64,000 nucleotides of DNA. It comes from Bacillota bacterium (GTDB lineage: Bacteria > Bacillota > UBA994). The notes beneath the pieces were generated by a model that made no database searches, was not told the origin of the DNA, and saw only the letters and a program-made list of their open reading frames with translations. Location of the stretch: positions 1-64,000 of the forward strand of contig JAGXTJ010000008.1 in assembly GCA_018333655.1 (NCBI GenBank). Reading direction: 5' to 3'. Positions 8,017-16,603 of the stretch are shown piece after piece; within the stretch, counting starts at the first letter, position 1, and each line of letters begins with the position of its first letter. Position numbers and translations under genes: made by a program.

Positions 8017-9174
8017 CTAGGCCTTGATGTAGCCTGCCTTGGCGAGTACTTCTTGCGCACGAGCGTAATCTTCGTCTGCAGTGAGGATTACGGGGCCGGT
8101 GCAGCCCATGCCGGTGGAGGCGAAGATGCCTGCTCGCCATACCTCGCGCACGGCAATTTCGAGGTCGAGTATGTCTATGCCGGCGATTTCTGAAGTGGCT
8201 ACCTTGGCGGGCGGTGCGGTTACTTCCGCCTCTTCGGTCTTGGCGGTAGCCTTAATTTCTTTCTTAAGCAGGTTTTCGAGCCCTGCCTTGCGTGCGGCAG
8301 CAAACTCCGCGGCCACTTTCTCGAGCAACTTGCCCTTGGCCACGTCGCCGGCATACTTGATGGCGCCGGCCACCACAGGGGCGCCTGAAGCGCGTGACAG
8401 AATAAGCACTATTCTGCCATAGCCTTCACCTACCCCGGGGCCATAACCAAAGCCGAGAGACTCGTAGTCGCCGCCCGTAGTATAGGCCGAGAACACTTTC
8501 ATCAGGACATTGCCCGTGAGCGTGTCAGTGACCATGATGTCGGGTGCCCCCACTAAGAGGTCGTTCCCCCGCATCACCGAACCACCGTCCTTGCGGATGG
8601 ACTCCGCGAAACTAACTGCATAGCCGTTATCTACCAGTTTTTGCAGCTGCCTTTCGACCGTGCGAGCGGAGTCGACATTGAGAATGCCCAGGGTGGGGTT
8701 TTCGATACCGGCAGCCTTCGCGGTGGCGATGCCGTAAATGGCGTTCTTGACCATGGCCTCTACTCTATCTGTGGCGGCGGTGCCGGTTGTGGTGGTAAGA
8801 AACATTTCTCGCCCGCGCCCGGGGGTAATAACGCGCCCCACGGTAGCTACGCCAATAGGGAAGTTGTAGTGCATGGTAACGACGGCAGCGAGCTCGCCGC
8901 TTGCGAGCATGCGCTCCATAACTTCATGCTGTGCGCTCTCGCAGTCAGCGTGAACTTGGCGCAGGTTCGATTCTACGCGCGGCCCAATTAAGACCACCGT
9001 AAGGTCAGGGTTAGCGCGTGCAGCTTGCTCTGCGCCCCGCACAATTTCGGCAACGCCGTGCTCACTGCCGAGGAGAGTGATGCCTATGCAGGTGGGGGCA
9101 CCGAAGACGCCTGTCTCTAGGGCGTCGGCAATCTCTGAAAACACTTTGGCGACGAGTGCTTTGGCCTCTATCAT
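8017..9174 (-). CDS. grdD: Glycine reductase component C, alpha subunit GrdD
   Basis: GrdD is a PlsX-like protein that, with GrdC, takes the carboxymethyl group from Sec of GrdA and yields acetyl phosphate. The 385-residue product matches the family along its length. Cys358 in TGMGCTGPVIL lies where the acetyl-thioester Cys of known GrdD is found. An Ala/Lys-rich linker (about 295-320, EIKATAKTEEAEVTAPP) separates the C-terminal segment from the core. Start ATG 9174 follows GAGGGTGAG. It is the last gene of the operon, 14 bases after grdC. Confidence 0.93.
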   Translation of the reverse strand: MIEAKALVAKVFSEIADALETGVFGAPTCIGITLLGSEHGVAEIVRGAEQAARANPDLTVVLIGPRVESNLRQVHADCESAQHEVMERMLASGELAAVVTMHYNFPIGVATVGRVITPGRGREMFLTTTTGTAATDRVEAMVKNAIYGIATAKAAGIENPTLGILNVDSARTVERQLQKLVDNGYAVSFAESIRKDGGSVMRGNDLLVGAPDIMVTDTLTGNVLMKVFSAYTTGGDYESLGFGYGPGVGEGYGRIVLILSRASGAPVVAGAIKYAGDVAKGKLLEKVAAEFAAARKAGLENLLKKEIKATAKTEEAEVTAPPAKVATSEIAGIDILDLEIAVREVWRAGIFASTGMGCTGPVILTADEDYARAQEVLAKAGYIKA

Positions 9175-9188
9175 CGTCTCACCCTCGC

Positions 9189-10730
9189 CTACTTGGTTGT
9201 GGTGAGAGACTCGACTACCGCACGCATGGCGGACGCAATGATGCCCCGCACTTCCTGCTCATCGATTCCACCTGTCGCCTTTTTCACTTGGCCCGGGTTC
9301 TTTTCGATAACAAAAGAAACGCCGTCAAAGAGATTGGTCATGCGGGCCAAGAAGAGACTGCCCTTGCCGATAACCATGGCGCGCGTAATTTGCTCATTAA
9401 GCATTTGTTCGCGCACATAGCCGATTACGGGCATACCCGACGGGATATGACCCTGGGTGGGGGCGAAGCCTGGCATGCCGTGCTTGTGCACAAACTGCGG
9501 AATGTCGGTGCGTTCGAGGTCGCCGCGTTTGACACCGAGAGCCGCAATCATCTTGTAATTGGCCTCAGGCACATTGCCAGCACCGGCGGGTACAGTTATC
9601 TCTGGGTTCTGCATTTCTACGCCGTATTGATCTACGTCGGTGATCTTCATGTTGACGCGGTCTAGCGGGTCTGTCACTAGAGCCTGAATGACGGCCTGGG
9701 GGCTAGAGCCTGAACCGATGGTGTGCCTGCCGATGGCGTCGGTGCGGATGATGGGGTTAACGCCATCGTTAGCGGCAACCCAAATGGCGAAACCGCCCAG
9801 CACGTCTTCCAAGATGGGCAGATTTTTGTTAAGGTGGTCTTTGCCATTCATGCCTAACTTGGCGGTAGCGCCGCCGGCGACGACGACAACATTCTTGTAG
9901 ATGCCGGCCTGCACTAAGGCGGCTGCGGTGATCATGGCATGGGCCGGAGCGGCACAGAAGCCACGCGTATCACTGCCGGTGGCGTTGACAAAGCCAACCA
10001 CTTCGCCGATGGCCTTGGCAAAATTGCCACCACCGCGCTGGTTCATGTCACCGCAGGCTTCTTCGGAGCACTCGATCACATAGTCGACCTCTTTGGGGTC
10101 AAGCCCTGTCTTGTGCAGCAAGTTGCGCACTGTCACTACGGCCGAGGCCATGGCGGTAAGGTTTTCGTAAATGATGTGAGCGGTAAGTGAATTGTCTGTG
10201 TCATGGGCTTGACGCACGCAACCAACTAACTCGTCACCAAGTTTAAGGGGCTCGGCGACATGTTCGTCGACTAGCTTTTGGATAGTAGTGAGGTCAGAGG
10301 TTTTCTGCAGCTTACTTAAATCCACACCCTGAAATACGGGGTGTGCTGCGAGCTTTGCTGAGACTAAAGCCGCAAAGCTGGGCTCGAGCAAGACTAAGTC
10401 GAACGAATCGACTAGCTTCATCACGCCATAGAGCTCGTCTTCGGGCATAATCTCGCCAAATTTGGCGAAGCGCGAAGCGCCCGTCATGTTGTTTTGGTAC
10501 CATGGCTTAGGCATGTTCTCGAGCTCGCGCGGGGTGATGCCGCCAATGTAGGCTTGGTTGGGAGGATAGATGACGCAGTCGTTGAAGCTACGGGTATGCG
10601 CATAGACCTTTTTGAGATACTCACTCTCGGGATTCTTTAAGCGCTCTTGAATTTGCGTGGTGCCGTGATCGACCAACATGTTGGGGGCATGGAAGAGGGC
10701 GTAGGCAGCCCCCTTGATTACTGGAAACAT
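9189..10730 (-). CDS. grdC: Glycine reductase component C, beta subunit GrdC
   Basis: The 513-residue GrdC is a FabH/thiolase-fold partner of GrdD in component C. Features include QRGGGNFAKAIGE and Cys259 in RGFCAAPAHAM, within a ketoacyl-synthase-like segment, and a conserved HTIGSGSSPQ stretch. Start ATG 10730 follows AGGAGG at the usual distance. The gene is separated from grdB by a strong stem-loop, so its level may differ from the B and A components. Confidence 0.93.
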   Translation of the reverse strand: MFPVIKGAAYALFHAPNMLVDHGTTQIQERLKNPESEYLKKVYAHTRSFNDCVIYPPNQAYIGGITPRELENMPKPWYQNNMTGASRFAKFGEIMPEDELYGVMKLVDSFDLVLLEPSFAALVSAKLAAHPVFQGVDLSKLQKTSDLTTIQKLVDEHVAEPLKLGDELVGCVRQAHDTDNSLTAHIIYENLTAMASAVVTVRNLLHKTGLDPKEVDYVIECSEEACGDMNQRGGGNFAKAIGEVVGFVNATGSDTRGFCAAPAHAMITAAALVQAGIYKNVVVVAGGATAKLGMNGKDHLNKNLPILEDVLGGFAIWVAANDGVNPIIRTDAIGRHTIGSGSSPQAVIQALVTDPLDRVNMKITDVDQYGVEMQNPEITVPAGAGNVPEANYKMIAALGVKRGDLERTDIPQFVHKHGMPGFAPTQGHIPSGMPVIGYVREQMLNEQITRAMVIGKGSLFLARMTNLFDGVSFVIEKNPGQVKKATGGIDEQEVRGIIASAMRAVVESLTTTK

Positions 10731-10767
10731 AAAGCACCTCCTAGGATTTGTGGTGGTAACCGCGATG

Positions 10768-10802
10768 AAAAAGAGCGGGCGGGAAGCCCGCCCGCTCTTT
10801 TT
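10768..10802 (-). terminator. 16-bp stem-loop with U-tract between grdB and grdC
   Basis: AAAAAGAGCGGGCGGG (10768-10783) pairs perfectly with 10787-10802 around a three-base loop, and the stem ends in a T-run on either strand. In the direction of the operon it sits 3 bases after the grdB stop. It can act as a partial terminator or a processing hairpin that sets component B/A above component C. Confidence 0.8.
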
Positions 10803-10804
10803 AC

Positions 10805-12118
10805 TTACTTATCAAATACTACTTGACCATGTACTTCTGTCTCTAAGGCCCGCAATGCTTTCCGCACTAGTGCGCGACGCAGTTCCTTCTCTTCGGCTGG
10901 GGTCTTCAGTGGGTTGCCGAGCGGATAAGGAATCGCGACCGTAGGCACAATGCGATTAGCGCCAACGGTGAGTGAAATAGGAACTACGGTACACATATGC
11001 ACCACAGGAATGCCGGCGCGTTCAATTTCTTTTACCATCGTTGCTCCGCAACGTGTGCAAGTTCCTCAGGTGCTAGTGAGAATGACCGCTTGCACGCCGT
11101 CGTTCAGTAGCTCCTGGGCAATCTTCTTGGCAAAAGTTATTGCATTGGCCACAGCCGTGCCATTACCTACGGTAGAGTAGAAGTAGCGGTGCAATGAACC
11201 AATTTCGCCGTTTTCGGCCATTTCTACCAAGACATCCACCGGCAGAACGCGGTCGGCATCTTGATTGGCATAGACAGGGTCGTAGCCGCCATGGGCGGTG
11301 CTAAAGCTTTCCACGGTGAGATCCTTCACGCCGGCGATGTCGTACTTGCCGTACTTGCTAGCACTAGAGGACTCAATGTGGTCGGGGTTGCCCTTGGGGA
11401 CAATGCCTCCGGAGGTAACAAGGGCAATTTTAGCTTTTGTGACATCAGCCACAGGCATGTTGGGGGCCACCCGATCGAAGTGTGGCATAGGATACTCGGT
11501 AGCAAAGGGTTGACCACTCATTTTGTTGATGAGCATATCTACTGCCCTTTTGGCGCCGCGCTCAGCATGGAAGTAGTTTTTGCGCAGTCCCTGCAACAAG
11601 TAGCCATGTGTTTCTGGGCTTACTTCTTCGCCCGCCGACAAGGCAATTACCAACTTCGCCATTTGGGGAATGGCCTTGCGCATATCGGCCGCGCTATTGG
11701 TGGTCTCGACGATGTAGGCATACTTGCGATACATCTCTACCCCTGGGTTCTCAAGATACATACCGCTCACCACAGGGATCTTGAGCTCATCTTTAACTGC
11801 TCTAGCTACCGCTCCACAAGCTACGCCGTAACGTCCGGCATTAAATGCGGGGCCGGTGACGACGATGGATGGCTCATGCTTCTTGATCATGGCCAGAATC
11901 ACAGCGAGTGCGGTATCGACATTCTCGTTGAAGTAGCTGTCACCACATATTACGGTGGCCACAATTTCGCCATGACTACCTATGGCTGCTTGGAGAGCTT
12001 GCCCTGGGCCAACTGCACCAGTGCGCTCTTCGGGCTTATGATCAGCCTTGTCCTCGCCGCCGATGCCGCCGTAAAACTGGTTCAAGTAATGTACTACTTT
12101 GAACTTATCGCTCTTCAT
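10805..12118 (-). CDS. grdB: Glycine reductase component B, selenoprotein subunit GrdB (Sec351)
   Basis: GrdB is the substrate-specific selenoprotein of glycine reductase component B. It acts with the pyruvoyl subunits from GrdE to pass a carboxymethyl group to GrdA. Reading through TGA 11066-11068 joins a 350-residue segment ending VILTST to one starting GTCTRCGATMVKEIE, giving 437 residues, the normal length. The site is U-x-x-C. A hairpin (CGTTGC, GGA, GCAACG) begins 12 bases after the UGA and is the likely SECIS. The N-terminus MKSDKFKVVHYLNQFYGGIG is typical. Gene finders that treat UGA as stop split it. Confidence 0.95.
11039..11068 (-). promoter_or_regulatory. Sec UGA codon and candidate SECIS of grdB
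   Basis: The UGA (11066-11068) is followed after 12 bases by a six-pair stem CGTTGC/GCAACG (11048-11053 with 11039-11044) and a GGA loop. Bacterial SelB binds a hairpin at about this distance inside the coding sequence. Confidence 0.65.
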
Positions 12119-12154
12119 ATTCTTCCCCCCTTCTCAGGACTCTGCGACTGGCCC

Positions 12155-12619
12155 CTACTGGCCATGCTTGCTATAGGATTTGCGCATACTGCCTACTTCT
12201 GCCAGAATAGCGTCAACATCGAGGACCATCTCCATCATGCTGATCTGATTCTCGTAGACGGTAGCGTCAACTTTGTCTTTCAGTTCGAAAATGTGGTATA
12301 CGGCTAGTCCCAACTGGACTCCTGCCAAGGCACCTGCGTAAGTCGGATCGCCTGCAGTAACGGTTTCGGCAGCGAGGCCTGAGGCCTCAGCTTCTGCGCC
12401 GCCAAGAACAACAATTATGTTCTCGGCACCATACTTTTCAGTCAATTCCTTAATCCGACGTTGATTCTCCAGGTCCATGGCACCCGCGGCTGTTCAGACA
12501 AAGCACTCGGTGACAGAAAACACGACTTCTCCGCCCGCGGACTTTACGCATTCTTCGATTGCGGGTCCTGGCACGCCGTCGCGATCACCGAGAATGACCA
12601 CTTTCTTACCTTGCAACAT
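12155..12619 (-). CDS. grdA: Glycine reductase protein A, selenoprotein GrdA (Sec42)
   Basis: GrdA is the small selenoprotein that carries the carboxymethyl-selenoether between components B and C and is reduced by thioredoxin. ATG at 12619 follows AGGAGG and gives [18 protein letters not shown]. In-frame TGA 12494-12496 encodes Sec42 in [16 protein letters not shown], a C-x-x-U redox motif exactly as in known GrdA. Total length is 154 residues. Only the part after the UGA appears as an ordinary ORF. It lies between grdE and grdB. Confidence 0.96.
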
Positions 12620-12675
12620 GGTTTACTACCTCCTTCGTAAAATTCTTCGTGAAATTATGAGCTTATTCAACCAAC

Positions 12676-13959
12676 TTAAATAACTTTGGCCGTTAGTTTG
12701 CTAAAGCCTAGTTCATTAGTCGCACCAGTAATGACTTGGATTTCCGCAACTATAGAGCCATCGGCGTTTAAGCTGCCGTTCCAGCCGCCAGCGATAACAT
12801 CTGCTACCTCGTGGTGGCCGATGACTTTCTGCATGGCAGGGAGAACGATGACTTCATTGGCATTACCAGCTGTGATTACAGCATCGGCCAGGGGGTCGGC
12901 ATCGGCGAGCGATTGCGAGGCACCGTCTTGCCCTGCATACTCATCGGTGACCAGTACGGTCTTAATGCCTTGCTTCTCTAGCTTCACACAGTTCATCATT
13001 AGGTCGGCGTCAGGGTTACCGAAACCTTCTTCCGAAATGATGGCGGCATCAACACCGAGCCAGCCGATCAACTTAGCGGTGAAATTAGATGAACGCTCTT
13101 TGTCCGCTAGGGTGACGTTCTCATTCGTGACCACAACGCCCAAGAAATTGTAGTCCTTGCCGTGGCGCGCCAGTAGCTCGTCAATGACAGGACTATTTTG
13201 GTGGTGGTAGGTGGTGTTCTTATCGCAAGCCGAGACGCAGTTACCAGAAACAATGGCCCCATCCATGACTTCGGTGGGATAGATGAAGGTCGGTAGAATG
13301 CGCTTGACGTCAATGCCGTAGAGGTAGGTGTCATGCAAAAGACCTTGACTCTGCAACATGTAGACATAGGCTACTTTGGGTAGCCCAGGGTACTCGGCCA
13401 TGGCGACCGGTAGCGGTGGGCAATTGTAGCTCGTGACTTGGTCTGGCTTGACGTGCCGTCCGGCTTCGCCCAAGTAAGTTGCAGCCTTAAAGCCCATAAT
13501 ACGTAGCGCGTGCTCGTGCTCATGTTGCAGCAAACCCTCTACAGGCGCGGCAATCACTACTACATTGTTGGTCTTCGAGAAGGGGGTGAACTCGGCACCG
13601 GGGCCAGACATGTCGATAATGCCCTCCTGGAAACCGACAATTTTGCCCGTCGTGACGACAGCCGCGCCTTTAAGCACATGGGTCACGCCGTCACCAACCA
13701 TGTCTACTTTACTCACAAAACCTGGGAAAACGCCGCCCTTACCCTCTACTTTTACGCGCGGCTCAATGACGTCCTTGACTGGGACAATGCGGGTCGAGTC
13801 ACCCGGCTTCGCCAAATCAATGTCAATCGAAGCGAGACGCTCATCCTGCAGATGATTTATCATCTCTTCCTTGTTGACGTAGAGCACCCCAGCTTTTACT
13901 TCAGTGCGAGGGCCGAACTTGACATCGGTAATGGTAATTACACCTAGATCTAAACGCAA
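12676..13959 (-). CDS. grdE: Glycine reductase component B, GrdE proprotein
   Basis: GrdE is cleaved into two subunits, with a pyruvoyl group formed from Cys at the new N-terminus. That group binds glycine as a Schiff base. The cleavage site is visible as Asn240-Cys241 in SGNCVSACDKN. I place the start at TTG 13959, eight bases after GGGAGG, which gives MRLDLGVITITDVKFG, the usual family N-terminus. GTG 13968 in the same frame overlaps the ribosome site. Length is 427 residues. It precedes grdA by 56 bases. Confidence 0.93.
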   Translation of the reverse strand: MRLDLGVITITDVKFGPRTEVKAGVLYVNKEEMINHLQDERLASIDIDLAKPGDSTRIVPVKDVIEPRVKVEGKGGVFPGFVSKVDMVGDGVTHVLKGAAVVTTGKIVGFQEGIIDMSGPGAEFTPFSKTNNVVVIAAPVEGLLQHEHEHALRIMGFKAATYLGEAGRHVKPDQVTSYNCPPLPVAMAEYPGLPKVAYVYMLQSQGLLHDTYLYGIDVKRILPTFIYPTEVMDGAIVSGNCVSACDKNTTYHHQNSPVIDELLARHGKDYNFLGVVVTNENVTLADKERSSNFTAKLIGWLGVDAAIISEEGFGNPDADLMMNCVKLEKQGIKTVLVTDEYAGQDGASQSLADADPLADAVITAGNANEVIVLPAMQKVIGHHEVADVIAGGWNGSLNADGSIVAEIQVITGATNELGFSKLTAKVI

Positions 13960-13977
13960 ATTTGTCACCTCCCTAGC

Positions 13978-14295
13978 CTAGATTAATTCTTGAATTTTAG
14001 CCTCGATAATCTGTGCAGTGCATTCCGCGGGGCCAAGTTCGGCGATCTTCTCGCCTCCTTTGTAGAAGGCAATCACCGGTAGACCCATGACCTTTTGCGC
14101 GATGGCGAGGCGCCGATTACCCGAGGTGTCTAACTTGCAGAATTTGGCCTTGCTGCCATACTGCTCCGCCAAGCGTTCGACGTCTGGCATGATAGCCAAG
14201 CACTTTTCACACTTGGGGCCCCAGAAATCTACGACAATCAAGCCCTCTGCCTGTAGCACCTCTTGGTCAAAGTTGTCTTTGTGGACTTCAATCAA
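13978..14295 (-). CDS. trxA: Thioredoxin of the glycine reductase system
   Basis: This is a 105-residue thioredoxin starting at TTG 14295 after GGAGGTGATTTAG. The active site is Cys29-Glu-Lys-Cys32 in DFWGPKCEKCLAIMP, so the usual WCGPC is replaced by CEKC. Thioredoxins in other glycine reductase operons also deviate from CGPC. It would reduce the selenenyl-sulfide of GrdA after each cycle, with electrons from the reductase encoded just upstream. Confidence 0.9.
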   Translation of the reverse strand: MIEVHKDNFDQEVLQAEGLIVVDFWGPKCEKCLAIMPDVERLAEQYGSKAKFCKLDTSGNRRLAIAQKVMGLPVIAFYKGGEKIAELGPAECTAQIIEAKIQELI

Positions 14296-14361
14296 CTAAA
14301 TCACCTCCTTTGTCAAGAAGCAAGATGCAAGAGATAGGAAGCAAGATTGGGAAGTTGGGAG

Positions 14362-15582
14362 TTAGAATAAGACTTGGAGTTTCTCGTTTAGTGAGGATGG
14401 GGTTATTTCATCTTCTACCAGACGGCTGACGATTTCGCCGTGGTGAAAGAAGAGGACTGTGGGTTGCTGGACAACGCCGTACCGCTTGGCAACGCGCTGA
14501 TTGCGGTAGGTGTCCATTTTCCATAATTTTACTTTGTCGCCGTAGCTCGCTATGGCAGTCTCGATGACGGGCATCATTTCGATGCACTTGCTCTCCATCG
14601 GAGTCCAGAAGGCAACAGCTACAGGTCGGCTTTCGTGCAAGACCGATTCGGCAAAACCTTCTTCTTCGATGATGTACTTTTCAGCAGCCACGGCCGCAAT
14701 AGCACCATCTGCCGCCGCGGTTACTACTTGGCGTAGGTAAGTCACCCTCGCGTCGCCGGCGGCAAAGACGCCGTCAACACTCGTCTCCATGCGCTCATCA
14801 GTTATAATGTAGCCCCGTGCGTCGAGGTTTACTTGCCCTTTAACAAAGTCGGTGAGGGGAATAGTGCCGATGTAGATAAAGACGCCATTCGTCTCGAGCT
14901 CGGTAAGCTCGTTATTTTTAACATTGCGAATGACCACGCCTTCGACAATGCCATCACCCTTGATCTCTTGGATAGTAGAGTTCCAGATAAAGTTGATTTT
15001 GGGGTTCTTAAAAGCGCGCTCTTGCAGCATAGGTGCGGCATCAAGTACACCTTCATCATGTATAACAACGATGGTGACAGAATTAGCGAATTTGGTTAGG
15101 TAGTGGCTCTCTTCGATGGCGGCGTCGCCATTGCCGAGCACCACGATGTCTAAGTCCGTAAAAAAGTCGGCGTCACAGGTAGCACAGTAGGAGACACCCT
15201 TGCCCCGCAGGGCCTGTTCCCCTTTTACCCCCAAGGTGCGGGGAACGGCGCCAGGGGCTAGTATCAAAGTGCGTCCCACATACTGTGTGCCGTCTTTGCA
15301 GTGGACTACCTTGGCTGCCGCGTCAATTGAGACAACTTCGTTCCTGATGATTTCGGCCCCGAAAGAGGTCGCGTGCTCCGCAAAGGCTTTCATAAGGCCT
15401 GGCCCGGTTGTTCCCCTGGCAAACCCAGGATAGTTCTCCATATCTTGCGTGCTACCAGCCTGACCGCCTGGCTTCGCTTTTTCGATGAGCAGGGTCTTCT
15501 GCTTGCTGCGGGCGCCATACATGGCCGCCGACAAGCCGCCAGGCCCACCGCCAATGATAATTAAATCCCATACGTCTGACAA
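14362..15582 (-). CDS. Thioredoxin reductase-like flavoprotein fused to a thioredoxin-like domain
   Basis: Residues 1-310 are a low-molecular-weight thioredoxin reductase: FAD motif GGGPGGLSAA, redox pair Cys133-Ala-Thr-Cys136, and FAAGDAR near 290. The NADPH motif reads VLGNGDAAIEES, where GGGDSA is usual, so cofactor preference may differ. Residues about 315-406 are a thioredoxin fold (PVAVAFWTPMESKCIEMMP, QPTVLFFHHGEIV) keeping only one Cys at the active site. It heads the redox part of the grd operon together with trxA. The attached domain may act as a docking or single-Cys relay module; that is inference. A second, unfused trxB is at 22539-23465. Confidence 0.88.
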   Translation of the reverse strand: MSDVWDLIIIGGGPGGLSAAMYGARSKQKTLLIEKAKPGGQAGSTQDMENYPGFARGTTGPGLMKAFAEHATSFGAEIIRNEVVSIDAAAKVVHCKDGTQYVGRTLILAPGAVPRTLGVKGEQALRGKGVSYCATCDADFFTDLDIVVLGNGDAAIEESHYLTKFANSVTIVVIHDEGVLDAAPMLQERAFKNPKINFIWNSTIQEIKGDGIVEGVVIRNVKNNELTELETNGVFIYIGTIPLTDFVKGQVNLDARGYIITDERMETSVDGVFAAGDARVTYLRQVVTAAADGAIAAVAAEKYIIEEEGFAESVLHESRPVAVAFWTPMESKCIEMMPVIETAIASYGDKVKLWKMDTYRNQRVAKRYGVVQQPTVLFFHHGEIVSRLVEDEITPSSLNEKLQVLF

Positions 15583-15611
15583 TTAATCCACTCTCCTTAA
15601 GTTGAATCGCG

Positions 15612-15998
15612 CTAGTAATGCCCTGCCAAGCGCAAGGACATAAGTCCTGCGTCACAGAGCGACTTATCGATGCTGGCAAGATCACACAGCACACTAGGGG
15701 AGTAATCCCGCAGGGGGCGCTCTGCTAACATGCGCCGTGCCACGCTAAGGCAACCCTCAACTAATTGTACTGATTGGTAGTCTACGCCAAAGGCTTGATA
15801 TGTAATCACTATGGAGCGAAAGGGGTTTTCATTTGGTTTCACGCTGCCGGCAAAGGGATGGGTGAGCAAGTGATGCCCAAGATGCACGTAGTCACGCACA
15901 GTTTCTAGCACGGCTAAGTTATCGGGGCTCTTAAGACAGATATCGGTGGCACGATACTCTAAGGTCGGGTTATTGCTCACTACTATGCTGTACGGCAT
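15612..15998 (-). CDS. grdX: GrdX protein of the glycine reductase operon
   Basis: GrdX is a small conserved protein of unknown function found at the head of glycine, sarcosine or betaine reductase operons. I use ATG 15998 (MPYSIVVSNNPTLEYR), giving 128 residues, because upstream sequence is unlike the family. Recognisable segments are LLTHPFAGSVKPNENPFRS and YQSVQLVEGCL. It overlaps the comFB-like gene by 29 bases, so the two are probably coupled. Confidence 0.85.
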   Translation of the reverse strand: MPYSIVVSNNPTLEYRATDICLKSPDNLAVLETVRDYVHLGHHLLTHPFAGSVKPNENPFRSIVITYQAFGVDYQSVQLVEGCLSVARRMLAERPLRDYSPSVLCDLASIDKSLCDAGLMSLRLAGHY

Positions 15999-16257
15999 GC
16001 CTTGGTCCCTTCCGCACAATTTCCACAGCGCGAGTGAGCTCTTGAACCGTATCAGCGACAATCTGCACGTCTAGGCTGCTTACCCGCGAGAATACGGCCC
16101 CCATTTCAGTCACGACATAGCGTGGTGGCAAATGATTGAGGGCGATGGCGGCGATATCGAGGCGGCAACGCGTGCAGGTACAAACATCAGGAAAAAGCAG
16201 CTTGATTTCCTCAAGTTTGTCGAAGACGATGTCTTGGGTGATATTCTTTAGTAACAA
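15970..16257 (-). CDS. ComFB-like protein under glycine riboswitch control
   Basis: The 95-residue product begins at TTG 16257 after AAAGGTGGA (MLLKNITQDIVFDKLEEIK). It matches the late-competence ComFB family: a small helical protein with a Cys set, here DVCTCTRCRLDIAAIALNHLPPRYV. Cyanobacterial and Bacillus members have been linked to competence or nucleotide signalling, but a role with glycine reductase is not known to me. It is the first gene after the riboswitch and overlaps grdX, so it is co-regulated with glycine breakdown. A longer ORF reading into the riboswitch is rejected. Confidence 0.75.
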   Translation of the reverse strand: MLLKNITQDIVFDKLEEIKLLFPDVCTCTRCRLDIAAIALNHLPPRYVVTEMGAVFSRVSSLDVQIVADTVQELTRAVEIVRKGPRHAVQHSSEQ

Positions 16258-16283
16258 GCAAATTCCACCTTTCATTTTTCGGA

Positions 16284-16311
16284 TGAAAAAAATGAACGGC
16301 AAAGCTTGCCG
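16284..16311 (-). terminator. Terminator of the glycine riboswitch expression platform
   Basis: CGGCAA (minus strand 16311-16306) pairs with TTGCCG (16302-16297) around a three-base loop and is followed by TTCATTTTTTTC. It lies between the second aptamer and the comFB ribosome site, so glycine binding probably decides read-through. The stem partly overlaps the end of aptamer 2. Confidence 0.7.
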
Positions 16312-16510
16312 CCCATGTCTCTGTCTCCGTAACCTGAGAGATTTCGCAGTAAGATTCCCCACTGCCTGCTCCTTCGGTGCCCAAAAAAGGCTTTCCAGAG
16401 TGCTGTCGACATAGCGGTCCTTTTGCCTGAAAGTTTAACTGCACCGTGGCTACTCAGTACAGTCTTGCTCCTTCGGCGCCCCGAAAGGTCTCTTCCGCTA
16501 GCTTCCCCCA
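16312..16510 (-). ncRNA. Tandem glycine riboswitch
   Basis: On the minus strand two aptamers follow each other. Aptamer 1 (about 16410-16505) has GGAAGAGACC, GGCGCCGAAGGAGCAA and CTTTCAGGCAAAAGGACCG. Aptamer 2 (about 16313-16405) has CTCTGGAAAG, GGCACCGAAGGAGCAGG and TCTCAGGTTACGGAGACAGAG. These are the conserved glycine-riboswitch cores. Tandem forms usually activate glycine catabolism; here the target is the grd operon, a textbook match of ligand and function. Confidence 0.95.
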
Positions 16511-16533
16511 GCAATTATTCTGCTCACAAGATA

Positions 16534-16562
16534 AGCATACCACTACCCTCGCTCGCCTGCAA
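16534..16562 (-). promoter_or_regulatory. Promoter of the glycine reductase operon
   Basis: On the minus strand TTGCAG (16562-16557) and TATGCT (16539-16534) are spaced by 17 bases. The riboswitch begins about 25 bases downstream. Read-through from selD, whose stop is at 16604, is also possible as no terminator is visible between them. Confidence 0.6.
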
Positions 16563-16603
16563 GGCATCCTGGCCTGACACTTTTACAATTCGCCGCCTAA
16601 AGC

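Noticed and set aside
11261-12307. 348-codon plus-strand ORF opposite grdB
   Set aside because: It lies antisense to a clear GrdB coding sequence and resembles no protein; it arises from the codon usage of the real gene.
8017-16510. Betaine or sarcosine reductase instead of glycine reductase
   Set aside because: The glycine riboswitch and the grdE-grdA-grdB order favour glycine reductase; no second component B gene set is in the window.
16211-16514. ORFs overlapping the riboswitch
   Set aside because: The conserved RNA motifs explain this sequence; the translations have no family resemblance.
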